A stretch of 54,079 bases of DNA, from positions 1 to 54,079 of the forward strand of contig JADFNV010000020.1 in assembly GCA_022563195.1 (NCBI GenBank). The letters are read 5' to 3'. Shown in pieces: positions 16,651 through 25,470 of the stretch. The notes under the pieces were generated by a model, which searched no databases, was not told where the DNA came from, and worked only from the letters and a program-made list of their open reading frames with translations. This stretch comes from Pseudomonadota bacterium (lineage in GTDB: Bacteria > Pseudomonadota > Gammaproteobacteria > Steroidobacterales > Woeseiaceae). Position 1 is the first letter of the stretch. Every line of letters begins with the position of its first letter. The translations under genes and the position numbers were made by a program.

Positions 16651-16745
16651 CGTGGGTCCATGCGGCGAACAGTCATATTGATTTTAGCACCGGAAATAGC
16701 CAAGGCGACCGACAATGTGCCGGCCGCCTTTATGCTGATAGACGA

Positions 16746-17312
16746 TTACTGATCGCTGCGAGCTGCCATCTGTTCGTCGTCGTTGCTCTCGGAGGCCTTC
16801 GCCCAGTATTCGGCGCGGCCCAGGTTGCGTTTTGCAACCGGCTGCGGCAGATCCCTGGGACCGCTGCTTGCCGACTTACAGCCATTGATGCAACCGGCGC
16901 TAGCGGCGTAGGCGAAATCCTGCATTGCCGAATCAAAGTCACCCTGTGCTGCTTTGAGCACGCCACGGTTGTTGTAGCTGACTGTCTTCTCATTCGAACG
17001 CTCGGTAGCCTGGTCACAGTAATCCTCGGCCTGGTCAAACTCCTCGTTGAGGATGTAAGCAATACAGAGGTTGGTAAGTACGGCGACTTTCTTCTGCTGG
17101 CTGACATGTGGCAACTGGACCTTGGAAATCTGAATGGCCTTGTCGATCCTGCCCGACTCGATTTCCCGGGTGCCCGGTACCGTGTGTCGCGAAGTGCGCA
17201 GTTCCCAGCCATCGGCGTTCGATACCGCGGGGAAGGCCGCCAGTATCAATGCAGCTGTTAAAGCCGTGAACAGTGTGTTCGTGCTGATGCGTTTTTGTGT
17301 CATCGTGGTCAT
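16746..17312 (-). CDS. Small secreted TPR-repeat protein, function unknown
   Basis: A 188-residue protein with a signal peptide (basic start, hydrophobic segment LFTALTAALILAAF, cleavage likely after AVSNA) and about two TPR-like helix pairs (residues ~60-140). Two cysteines close together (AGCINGCKS) follow the repeats. I chose ATG 17312 because GGAGA lies 6 bp upstream and the signal peptide begins nine residues later; an upstream in-frame extension to 17393 lacks such signals. The same-strand CadC-like regulator follows after 95 bp, and the two could be sensor and partner, but this is speculation. Confidence 0.75.
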   Translation of the reverse strand: MTTMTQKRISTNTLFTALTAALILAAFPAVSNADGWELRTSRHTVPGTREIESGRIDKAIQISKVQLPHVSQQKKVAVLTNLCIAYILNEEFDQAEDYCDQATERSNEKTVSYNNRGVLKAAQGDFDSAMQDFAYAASAGCINGCKSASSGPRDLPQPVAKRNLGRAEYWAKASESNDDEQMAARSDQ

Positions 17313-17455
17313 GGTTTGTCTCCTGGTTGGTTTGCAGTTCCAGGAATACGTGATGTGGGGCACGGGGTCCCGAACCAGGCACGAACGGATCACAATCGGC
17401 GTACGAACCGGTGACGAATTTCACTCTAACTAATTGATCTAAATGGTCTTATTGT

Positions 17456-18982
17456 CTAGATGGCGCGGCGTCTACCGGCGCGACCACGGCGGCCCAGTAC
17501 CGGTTTCGGCGGCGGTACTTCTGCCGGTGGTGGTAGCTCGGGCAGATGCTCTTGTTTCTCGAAGCCGGCGGCAACCAACTCGCGCATCGCGGTATCGACT
17601 TCCAGATCCGTTTCGATCGGCATGTAGCTGGCCAGTCGCTCCTCGACTTCGGCATTTGCCCGGTCCCGCAGAGACAATGACCCGGTTTCCTCCCAGGTCT
17701 CGCGGTTGGCGCGATCGATTACCGGGTCGGTCATGTACAGCTCCTTCGGCCAGTGTTCGAGCGTATGTTCGGACGTAATCAGGTGGTTGTTCCGCATCAG
17801 GTCATCCACGAGAGTTTGTGTTGGCAGATCGCCCAACGGTTGGATGTCGCGCACGAAGTGCAGGCACTGACCGCAAACTTCGTTGTCGTAAACGAGTTTC
17901 GGCAAACTGAAAGTCAACACGAAATCCAGCATGCCGGGTCCGGACACGGAGTTGATGCCAGCCAATGCGGCCAGCATGGCGCTGCTGAACGTCTCGCCAC
18001 CGCCCTGCGCGTCGAGAAACTTGCCATCGCTCAATGCCATGTAAGCCTGGGTTGGCAGGCCCATCGACTTGGCGATCGCGACATAGGCGACGTTCAGATG
18101 CAGCGCCTCGACCGCCGCCATCGGCGAGCTTGCCGCTTTCATGTGGAACGTGGCCGGCGCGCCGCCGAACAACACGGGCGCGCCAGGTCGGATGATCTGC
18201 GCCATCGTGATTCCAGTCAGCACGTCGACGCAATGAAACACCAATGCGCCGACCAGCGTGACCGGTGCGATAAGGCCCATGAGCGTCACCGGCACTATTT
18301 CCACGGGGACGCCGGCCTCGACACAGTCGAGCAGGTTCTGGCACGAGTCTTCGCCGAAGCGGAAGTTGCCGGTCGCCGTAATCGTGAAGATGGAGTAGGG
18401 CTTCTCGATCAGTTCCGCGCGATCGCGGCGGAATAATTGCAGCATGTCGACCATGCGCTTGACGCCGTGCTCGGTGAATGCGCCCGTGACGACGGGTTTC
18501 TTCGACGTCGTCAGACACATGTACAAGCGCCAGGCATCGGAGACCTGCGACTCGATGTCCTTGTTGGTCGAGAACGCTGTCGCGAGATACGCAATATGTT
18601 CCATGCCGTCGCAGATTCGCGCGTACTCGATGAAATCCGTCGAATTCGCCAGGCGCGTCTCGCCCGTACGATGATCCTGAATCTTCAGACCGCTCGAACC
18701 AGGCACGTAGTGCACGTTGTAGCCACCGATGTCGGCGTGCGGTTCGCCGTCGCGATTGAATAAGGTAAAAGATTTCGGCGCGCTCGCAATCGCCGCTTTG
18801 ACAACGTCCGCCGTAAACAGTATGCGCTTACCGTCCTTGGTGGTTTTTAAGCCGTGATCGAGCAGGCGTTCCTTTAGCGTCTGTCCGCGAATCTCCATGC
18901 CGAGCTCGGCCAGGATGCGTTTCGCCTCATCGAGAATGTCACTGATCAGTGCATCGGAGAGGATATTCAAAGTAGGTCGCAT
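17456..18982 (-). CDS. Non-pyrrolysine MttB-family corrinoid methyltransferase (copy 2 of the pair)
   Basis: A 508-residue TIM-barrel methyltransferase of the trimethylamine methyltransferase (MttB) superfamily. The frame is continuous with no in-frame amber codon, so it belongs to the non-pyrrolysine group, whose studied members demethylate glycine betaine (MtgB), proline betaine (MtpB), carnitine (MtcB) and butyrobetaine (MtyB). Typical segments are [18 protein letters not shown] near residue 92, the barrel strands with [15 protein letters not shown], and [16 protein letters not shown] around 340. A C-terminal proline-rich linker leads to an arginine-rich tail (RRGRAGRRR). Substrate is not readable. 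It is last in a five-gene reverse operon, 14 bp after the other MttB gene. Confidence 0.9.
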   Translation of the reverse strand: MRPTLNILSDALISDILDEAKRILAELGMEIRGQTLKERLLDHGLKTTKDGKRILFTADVVKAAIASAPKSFTLFNRDGEPHADIGGYNVHYVPGSSGLKIQDHRTGETRLANSTDFIEYARICDGMEHIAYLATAFSTNKDIESQVSDAWRLYMCLTTSKKPVVTGAFTEHGVKRMVDMLQLFRRDRAELIEKPYSIFTITATGNFRFGEDSCQNLLDCVEAGVPVEIVPVTLMGLIAPVTLVGALVFHCVDVLTGITMAQIIRPGAPVLFGGAPATFHMKAASSPMAAVEALHLNVAYVAIAKSMGLPTQAYMALSDGKFLDAQGGGETFSSAMLAALAGINSVSGPGMLDFVLTFSLPKLVYDNEVCGQCLHFVRDIQPLGDLPTQTLVDDLMRNNHLITSEHTLEHWPKELYMTDPVIDRANRETWEETGSLSLRDRANAEVEERLASYMPIETDLEVDTAMRELVAAGFEKQEHLPELPPPAEVPPPKPVLGRRGRAGRRRAI

Positions 18983-18996
18983 CGTCGTGTTCCGGT

Positions 18997-20517
18997 TTAG
19001 TTTGCGTTGCTGAGCAGCTCGATCCTGCGCTTATCCACATACTCGACCAGCGCCTCGTCAATGGCCGGATCGAGCGGGGGTTGTTCGTACTCAGCGAGCA
19101 ATTGTTTCCATAGTGCGTTGGCGCGGACGCTAATATCAAGGCTGCCGGATTCGACCCACGCCTCGAAGTTTTGCCGGTTCGATAGCAACGGCGCATAAAA
19201 TGCCGTCTCATAGCGCTCGAGAGTATGGCTGGTGCCAAAATGATGCCCGCCCGGACCGACTTCGGCGATCGCGTCAAGCGCGAGTTGGTCGTCGTTGACG
19301 ACGATAGGACGCAGGTACTCGGTAATCATCTGCAACATCTCGGCATCGATGACGAGTTTTTCGAACGAAGCCGTAAGCCCGCACTCAAGCCAGCCCGCGG
19401 CATGATTGACGAGGTTGGCGTGGCCCATAACCGCTCCCCAGAGCGACATCTCACTCTCAAAAGCAGACTGCGCATCGACGCAGTTCGAAACCGTCGTGTT
19501 GCTGGAGCGAAACGGCAGCCCGAGCCGGCGCGCGATCTGGCCGCTGGCCTGTGCCGCTTTCGTGTACTCGGGCGTGCCCAGGGCGGGTGCGCCGCTTTGC
19601 ATGTCGACGTTCGATGCGAAACTGCCATAGACGATCGGTGCACCCGGATTGATCGATTGCGTCAGTGCGGCCACGGCCAGCACCTCGGCCGTCTGCTGTG
19701 CGAGCGTGCCCGCAAGCGTTGCCGGGCTCATCGATCCTGCGAGCGTGAACGGCGTGATACAACAGACCTGTCCCGCACCTGCCAACTCGTAGACAGCCTC
19801 GGTCATCGGAATATCGAGTTGCATCGGCGAGTTGGTGTTGATGATTGCGAGCAGGGCAGGGTCCCTGGCCAACTCGTCGCGGTCGACCTCAAGCGCGATG
19901 CAGATCATTTCGATCGAGTCAACGGTTCTGTCGCGACCGAGGGCATAGGACTGGCAATTCTTGTCGAGCAGTCGGATTTGCGCGAGATACAAATCGAGGT
20001 GTCGGGTTTCGCCAGGCAGGTCCATCGCTTCGAAGGCGCCGCCGCCTTCCTGGTGCAAGATATTGAGGCTTTGCACGATGCGCAGGAAATCACACATTTC
20101 CGCGTAGGTACCGGGCCGCCGTCCCTTGTCCAGGTCACTGCAGAATGCCGGGCCGCCGACCGATGCAAACAGGATATGGTTGCCGCCGATGGTGAGGTTG
20201 TGCGCTGGATTGCGGGCGCGCAGTCCGAATTTTCCCGGCGCTTGCGCCAGCTTCTCTTTGATGAGATCCGGATCGAAGCGCACGATCATTTCAGCCTCAT
20301 CGACGTCCGCGCCGGCCTCCCGCATCGTGTCACGGCTGCCGGGTTCTAAAAAACGCATACCCTGCGTTTTGAGTATGCTTAGCGCTGCATCGATGATGGT
20401 CTCGACCTGTTCAGCGTCGAGAATTTCAAGCGGCGCATAGGGATTGACAACGTCCTGCCACGGCAGTTGGTGGATCGCGTTCGCGACCCGTTTCTTACGA
20501 TGGCTACGTCTTGTCAT
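18997..20517 (-). CDS. Non-pyrrolysine MttB-family corrinoid methyltransferase (copy 1 of the pair)
   Basis: A 506-residue MttB-superfamily protein without an internal amber codon. It starts at ATG 20517 with a basic head ([10 protein letters not shown]) followed by [20 protein letters not shown], the normal N-terminus of the family; a longer frame to 20634 is rejected because it overlaps metF antiparallel to no conserved sequence. Barrel motifs include [16 protein letters not shown] near residue 100 and [13 protein letters not shown] around 230. It is clearly divergent from the neighbouring MttB copy, so the two probably act on different methylated amines or on successive methyl groups. Its start overlaps the end of the metF-like gene by 14 bp. 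Family role: methyl transfer from a quaternary amine to Co(I) of a corrinoid protein. Confidence 0.9.
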   Translation of the reverse strand: MTRRSHRKKRVANAIHQLPWQDVVNPYAPLEILDAEQVETIIDAALSILKTQGMRFLEPGSRDTMREAGADVDEAEMIVRFDPDLIKEKLAQAPGKFGLRARNPAHNLTIGGNHILFASVGGPAFCSDLDKGRRPGTYAEMCDFLRIVQSLNILHQEGGGAFEAMDLPGETRHLDLYLAQIRLLDKNCQSYALGRDRTVDSIEMICIALEVDRDELARDPALLAIINTNSPMQLDIPMTEAVYELAGAGQVCCITPFTLAGSMSPATLAGTLAQQTAEVLAVAALTQSINPGAPIVYGSFASNVDMQSGAPALGTPEYTKAAQASGQIARRLGLPFRSSNTTVSNCVDAQSAFESEMSLWGAVMGHANLVNHAAGWLECGLTASFEKLVIDAEMLQMITEYLRPIVVNDDQLALDAIAEVGPGGHHFGTSHTLERYETAFYAPLLSNRQNFEAWVESGSLDISVRANALWKQLLAEYEQPPLDPAIDEALVEYVDKRRIELLSNAN

Positions 20518-21370
20518 GCAGCGAATCCAGAAAATCGTGCCGCCACTGTTCGGTTTGCACGACCTGGTTGAAACAGTAGATGTGATGTCCTGCAATATTA
20601 TAGAACGGGTCCGCGAGGTAGGGTGCCAGGTCAAACAGCAGCTCGTCCGGACGATAGGTCTTGTACTTCATCAAACGCATTGCGATCCTGCCGCGTTTGC
20701 GAAGATAACGCAGTGAATCGCCAACCCCGATACGCAGCGATGTCGTAATGAGGGCACTGCGTTCGGAGACGCCTGGCAGCCCGAGCCACGCCGGCAGTGT
20801 GACGCCTGCGTCGCGAATGATATGAAACCACTCGCCCAGCGCGCCGGCATTGAAACACATCTGGGTGACGAGGTAATCGGAATATTCCTGCTTCTTGAGC
20901 AGTTGTTCGAGCATCACATCGTCGGTAACAGAAGGATGTCCCTCGGGATGCGTCGCCACACCGATTTCGGTGAACTTGTGATCGAACTCGGAAATCGCAC
21001 GCAGCAATTCGAGCGCGCTTGAGTATTCGCCGAGTGCTTTGTCGGCATCGCCGCCGGGTACGAAGATGCTGGTGATCGGCAAGTCGTCGAGATGTTTCAG
21101 AATTTCTCGAAGATGCGCCTTGTCCCTGACCATTTTCGCGGCGATATGCGGGACGACTTTAAAGCCCTTGTTCGCCAGTCGCTCGGACATATCGAGAGTC
21201 GTGTCCACGCCTTTCGTTGGCGAGCAGGTAATAGCGATATAGGAATTCGGTTCGAGCACGTCGAGCTTCGACTCGACAGTCGAGGTCGGAAATATTTCCA
21301 TGTACGCCTCGCGTACGGTGTGTGCGAGTACTTTGCGCAGATCTTCGTTCAGGTTATTTTCCTGCGTCAT
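20504..21370 (-). CDS. Methylenetetrahydrofolate reductase-like protein (MetF family)
   Basis: A 288-residue MetF-fold TIM barrel. Recognisable are PNSYIAITCSPTKGVDTTLDMSERL (residues ~42-66, the folate/flavin strand region), FVPGGDAD near 103, GVATHPEGHPS near 138 and QMCFNAGALGEW near 170. It diverges from housekeeping MetF, and its place beside two MttB genes supports use in the oxidative direction, taking CH3-H4folate to CH2-H4folate during methyl-group catabolism. That direction is inferred. It overlaps the next mttB by 14 bp and follows the aldehyde dehydrogenase after 55 bp. Confidence 0.82.
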   Translation of the reverse strand: MTQENNLNEDLRKVLAHTVREAYMEIFPTSTVESKLDVLEPNSYIAITCSPTKGVDTTLDMSERLANKGFKVVPHIAAKMVRDKAHLREILKHLDDLPITSIFVPGGDADKALGEYSSALELLRAISEFDHKFTEIGVATHPEGHPSVTDDVMLEQLLKKQEYSDYLVTQMCFNAGALGEWFHIIRDAGVTLPAWLGLPGVSERSALITTSLRIGVGDSLRYLRKRGRIAMRLMKYKTYRPDELLFDLAPYLADPFYNIAGHHIYCFNQVVQTEQWRHDFLDSLHDKT

Positions 21371-21425
21371 TGGCGAGTTCCTGCTGGGTGATTAGGGAAG
21401 CGCCTTCTGCTCTGCCCTTGCGTTC

Positions 21426-22838
21426 CTATGATGACTTGATGACCATCATCTTGTCGATCTGCATGTCTTCCATAGTATACGGAATGCCGCCGACTCCGAG
21501 CCCGGATTCACGCAGGCCGGCGAAAGGCATGACGTCGTCACGAAACGCCGTATGATCATTGATTATTACCGAAGATGCGTCGAGTTTTTTGTACAGATCG
21601 CCTGCGAGGTCGATGTCATTGCTGAAAACGGCTGCCTGAAACGCCACGGGCAAATTATTGGCCTGTTCGACAGCGCTATCGACATCGTCGTATGCGTAAA
21701 TGCAGACAACGGGTCCGAATATTTCTGACGTGCTTACACGCACGTCGGTGGGAGGATTCAAAAGCACGGTGGGCGCGTAACAGCTGTCCGAGATTTTTTT
21801 GCCACCACAGAGCAGCTTGGCACCGGCCGCGACCGCTTCGTCCACCCACAGGCCTACGCGATCGACCTCCGCCGTGCGAATCAATGGCCCGACTTCCGTT
21901 GCAGGCTCTTCGGGTGCGCCGACAATAAGTTCTGCCGCTCGCTCTGCAAGCGCAGACGCGAGATCGGCGGCCTCGGACTTTGGTGCATACACTCGCTGCA
22001 CCGACACACACACCTGGCCGGCATGATAGAAACCGCCTTTAAGAATCGCGGCGAGAGCCGCATCGCGATCGTAAGGTGGGGCAATGATCAGCGGCGCCAC
22101 GCCGCCATGTTCGAGCGCACAGCGAGTGCCCGGCGCCAGTTTCGATCGCAACATCCAGCCGACGCGAGCGCTGCCGATAAAGCTGAAAAACCCAACGCGT
22201 GAATCGGTGACAAGCTTTTCAGAAGTATCTATATCGTCTGTTACGACAACCTGGCACCAGGCATCGGGCAATCCCGCTTCTCGAAGTATCTCGACGAAAC
22301 GAATACACGACAATGGAGTGTCAGGCGCGGGCTTTACGATGACCGGGCAAGCACTCGCCACGGCAGGACCGACCTGGTGAACGATGAGGTTCAAAGGGTG
22401 ATTGAACGCGCTGACCGCGACAACGACGCCAACAGGTTCTTTCTGTGTGAACGCGACGCGACCGGTCGTCGCCTTCGTTTTTCCAAGCGGAATTACCGAG
22501 CCCGAGTGCGAACGCAAAGTCTCCGCACAGAGATGCACGCCGTCAATGGCCCGGACGACCTCAACCCGGGAGTCCGTGTAAGGTTTGCCACCTTCGCTCG
22601 CGGCGAGCAGCGTCAGTTCTTCGACCTGCCCCTGCATGATGGATGCCGCTTTGTTCAGAATCTCGAGACGCTGCGGAACGGGCAGCCAGCTGTCCCGGTC
22701 TCGAAACAAGGAGTACGCCGCCGCCAGCGCGTCATCCACATGATCCACGTTACAGGTCGCGACAGAAGCCAGTTCGCGGCCGTCGAACGGTGATAAAACC
22801 GCCAGCGTGCCGCTTGCGGGGCGGCTGGTCTCGAGCAT
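21426..22838 (-). CDS. NAD(P)-dependent aldehyde dehydrogenase
   Basis: A 470-residue aldehyde dehydrogenase with the catalytic cysteine in GQVCVSVQR (residue ~280) and the general-base glutamate in ALEHGG (about 245). The cofactor strand is FSFIGSARVGW, and KPAPDTPLS and SEIFGPVVCIY are standard. The ATG at 22838 overlaps the upstream stop as TAATG, which argues for translational coupling and against the GTG at 22850. The aldehyde cannot be named. The pairing with an acetolactate-synthase-like gene is tight, so the two enzymes probably act in sequence. Confidence 0.92.
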   Translation of the reverse strand: MLETSRPASGTLAVLSPFDGRELASVATCNVDHVDDALAAAYSLFRDRDSWLPVPQRLEILNKAASIMQGQVEELTLLAASEGGKPYTDSRVEVVRAIDGVHLCAETLRSHSGSVIPLGKTKATTGRVAFTQKEPVGVVVAVSAFNHPLNLIVHQVGPAVASACPVIVKPAPDTPLSCIRFVEILREAGLPDAWCQVVVTDDIDTSEKLVTDSRVGFFSFIGSARVGWMLRSKLAPGTRCALEHGGVAPLIIAPPYDRDAALAAILKGGFYHAGQVCVSVQRVYAPKSEAADLASALAERAAELIVGAPEEPATEVGPLIRTAEVDRVGLWVDEAVAAGAKLLCGGKKISDSCYAPTVLLNPPTDVRVSTSEIFGPVVCIYAYDDVDSAVEQANNLPVAFQAAVFSNDIDLAGDLYKKLDASSVIINDHTAFRDDVMPFAGLRESGLGVGGIPYTMEDMQIDKMMVIKSS

Positions 22839-24490
22839 TAGATCGCCCACTGAATCTCGCCGAGCTTTTTGGTGAGCAACTGGTTCTCACGGTAGTCGAT
22901 CGGAATGACAACGAGGCTTGGTCCCGATTCCTCAAGCGCCGTTTTCAGCGTGCCCGCAAGATCAGCCGCGTTATTGACGTAGTGACCGTTCCAGCCGAAG
23001 GATTGCGCCAGCAATAGCCAATCGGGATTGCCAAACGCGAGATCCGTGTGCCGTCCGAAGTGGGTTTCCTGCTTCCAGGCGATCAGTCCGTACGCGTGAT
23101 CTTCCCAGACCATGACGGTAATATTGCTGCCGATGCGCACAGCGGTTTCCATTTCCTGGACGTTCATCAGGAATCCGGCATCGCCAGCGATCGCGAGGAT
23201 GTGCTGATCCGGGTGCACGATGTTGGCTGCGATCGCTCCGGGCAGGGCAAAGCCCATCGAGCAAAAGCCGTTCGGTATCAAACAGGTATTCGGCTCGTGG
23301 CATTGGTAGTGGCGGGCGATCCACATCTTGTGTGCGCCAACGTCCGACAACAGTATGTCGTGTGGTCCCATCACCTGGCGCGCGTCCCAGATTGCTTTTT
23401 GCGGACGGATCGAACCCTCGGTCGTGTCGTCCTTGTACTCGGCAAAATCCTCGGCCATCGCGGCGCGACAATTGCGCTGCGTTTCGAAGTCGTAGTCGGG
23501 CAGCCCTTTGGCATCGACAAGCTCGTTCAGCATCCACAAGGTGTGGGCAAGATCACCGACAACCTCCGTCTCCGGGTGATAGTACTCATCGATCTCTGCG
23601 GGCAAAAAGTCTGCGTGCAGGATGCGATTGCTCTTGTTCGAGTTCCAGAGCTGGGGGTGGTACTCGACCATGTCGAAGCCGAGTGCGATGACGAGATCGG
23701 CGTCGTCGATGGCCATCGCAACGCGATCTTTGGTGCCGAGACCGACCGTATAGAGGCAGTAATCGGCATCCATGTCGACGCAGCCTTTCGCCATGAATGT
23801 GCTGATGACACCAATGCCGGTTTTTTCGCACAATAATCGCAGCTGCTCGCTTGCCCGCCGACGAATACATCCGTTGCCGGCAACGATAACGGGGCGCTTG
23901 GCGCCTTGCATCATTGCAAATGCCTGGTTGACGATTTTCTCGTCGGGCACCGGGCGACGAAAGCGTCGTGGCTCCAGCGGCACCGAATCCGATTCATGAG
24001 TCGCTACGTCTTCAGGCAACTCGAGATGCACAGCACCCGGTTTTTCGGTGCGCGCGAGCCGCACTGCCTTGCGTACGATTTCCGGGATCGTGTCGGCATT
24101 CAAAATTGTCGTCGCCCACTTGGTGACGGGTTTGAACATACTGACAACGTCCATGATCTGGTGCGATTCTTTGTGCAGCCGGTCGGTCGACCCCTGGCCG
24201 GTCAGCACGAGCATGGGAGCACGATCCATATTCGAGTCGGCAACACCGGTAATCAGGTTGGTGGCGCCCGGCCCGAGCGTGCCGAGTGCGCCTGCCGGAT
24301 TGCCGGTCAGGCGGCCATAAATTTCGGCCATGAATGCCGCGCCCTGCTCGTGGCGGGTCAGGATGAATTTGATTTTCCCGGAATCCTCGAGCGACATCAT
24401 GAAGTCGGCGTTTTCTTCGCCCGGCACGCCAAAGATGTACTCGATGCCTTCTGCTTCGAGGCACTTGACGAACAGGTCGGACGCTTTCAT
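22838..24490 (-). CDS. Thiamine-diphosphate enzyme of the acetolactate synthase large-subunit family
   Basis: A 550-residue ThDP enzyme. Glu48 in RHEQGAAFMA is the cofactor-activating glutamate. The ThDP/Mg motif begins at GDAGFLMN (residues 436-443), a GDA variant of the common GDG, and ends in the WEDHAYG region. No regulatory small subunit (ilvN) is adjacent, so a biosynthetic AHAS role is not supported; catabolic acetolactate synthase or another 2-oxoacid decarboxylase/ligase is possible. The start is supported by AAGGAG 6 bp upstream. It heads the operon als-like, aldehyde dehydrogenase, metF-like, mttB, mttB. Confidence 0.88.
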   Translation of the reverse strand: MKASDLFVKCLEAEGIEYIFGVPGEENADFMMSLEDSGKIKFILTRHEQGAAFMAEIYGRLTGNPAGALGTLGPGATNLITGVADSNMDRAPMLVLTGQGSTDRLHKESHQIMDVVSMFKPVTKWATTILNADTIPEIVRKAVRLARTEKPGAVHLELPEDVATHESDSVPLEPRRFRRPVPDEKIVNQAFAMMQGAKRPVIVAGNGCIRRRASEQLRLLCEKTGIGVISTFMAKGCVDMDADYCLYTVGLGTKDRVAMAIDDADLVIALGFDMVEYHPQLWNSNKSNRILHADFLPAEIDEYYHPETEVVGDLAHTLWMLNELVDAKGLPDYDFETQRNCRAAMAEDFAEYKDDTTEGSIRPQKAIWDARQVMGPHDILLSDVGAHKMWIARHYQCHEPNTCLIPNGFCSMGFALPGAIAANIVHPDQHILAIAGDAGFLMNVQEMETAVRIGSNITVMVWEDHAYGLIAWKQETHFGRHTDLAFGNPDWLLLAQSFGWNGHYVNNAADLAGTLKTALEESGPSLVVIPIDYRENQLLTKKLGEIQWAI

Positions 24491-24755
24491 TTCGACTCCT
24501 TAAATTTTGTCGGGCTAACTCTAGCCGATATCGAAAGCCACTGCCCGAGTTATGTCCAATTACAAAAAGACGGGCTGTACTACAGGCTTCGGAGGTGCCA
24601 ATGGGCCGTATCGTGATTCTGTCAATTCGGTGACCGTCCTGTATCGGCGCTGCCGGAAGCAGGCGCATATTCGCGGGTAGCATCGGGTTTTGCGAGATTA
24701 AATGATGAAAGCGCTTATCGTTTGGGCAATCGCATCGAGCGCTATTTCGACCAAG

Positions 24756-25019
24756 CTAATCCAGCAGCGCATGATCGTCGGGCAATTTGTGCGTGACCCA
24801 CATCGCCAGACGATGCCGTATTTTGGGAAGCGTGTCCTGGCCTCTCGGCAGGGGACTGATTTGCTTGTCGTGGATCAATAGCCGGTACGCATATTCGATC
24901 TTGAGATCGTGGGAATCGGTCGCCTCGAATTCGACGATCCCGCGCTTGATGGCGTCGGCCATAATGAGCCGCAGCGCTTCTTTCAGGAGTCCTTTTTCGT
25001 TCTTGAGTTTTTTTGCCAT
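24756..25019 (-). CDS. Small conserved hypothetical protein (DUF5062-like)
   Basis: An 87-residue, charged, helical protein starting MAKKLKNEKGLLKEALRL. It looks like the DUF5062 family of gammaproteobacteria, recognised from the N-terminus and the LIHDKQISPLPRGQ segment; function is unknown. The ATG at 25019 has AAAGG a few bases upstream; an in-frame extension to 25085 is less conserved. The 265 bp between this gene and the acetolactate-synthase-like start hold no gene I can support. Confidence 0.65.
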   Translation of the reverse strand: MAKKLKNEKGLLKEALRLIMADAIKRGIVEFEATDSHDLKIEYAYRLLIHDKQISPLPRGQDTLPKIRHRLAMWVTHKLPDDHALLD

Positions 25020-25470
25020 CTTGCGCCTTTCACGGAATGACGTGCCTGGCTGCGAGTATGGTAACAAATCGAAACAACCCGCCATGAATGATTCACCGTA
25101 GCGGCAAAAGCCTCTACAGCGTGGTCAATTAGCGCCTGGAAAACGCAAATTCACCTATTCGTTATCGGCCACTGGTTAGCCGCCTTGAGGTCTGGCGCGG
25201 GTTTTTCATGAATCATCCGGGCCAGCCACAGTTTCTTCGGTTTGCCAAATTTTGTGCGTCAATTAATTGACACTGGCCCACGCATTTTGCTGCCCTTTTC
25301 GGTTTAAAAAACAAAGAGATAAAACTCTCGACAAGTTGTTTGCTGTTCGGTAGGATGCCGCATAATGCACTGGTGAGTTGCCACGAAAGTCGGACTAGCT
25401 TTGCATTACGGCCCGGTGGTAATTCGTGTTGATTGTTCGCCAACGGAGAGGGGGAAACCCCGGCAGAACG
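25020..25470. other. Intergenic region of about 450 bp between divergent genes
   Basis: No coding region is supported here. The middle (about 25245-25330) is AT-rich. A TTGACA hexamer at 25267-25272 has no partner at normal distance. A weak candidate promoter for the ParA-like gene is TTGTTT (25337-25342) with CATAAT (25362-25367), 19 bp apart. Nothing else stands out. Confidence 0.4.

Noticed and set aside
16552..17261. Plus-strand frames opposite the TPR protein and cadC-like start
   Set aside because: They lack domains, and the minus strand there has a clear signal peptide gene with a good ribosome binding site.
19225..20349. Plus-strand frame of ~374 codons inside the first mttB gene
   Set aside because: Antisense to conserved MttB sequence; no domain and no ribosome binding site.
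17456..20517. Possible pyrrolysine-containing MttB
   Set aside because: Neither mttB frame contains an internal TAG; both belong to the non-pyrrolysine group.
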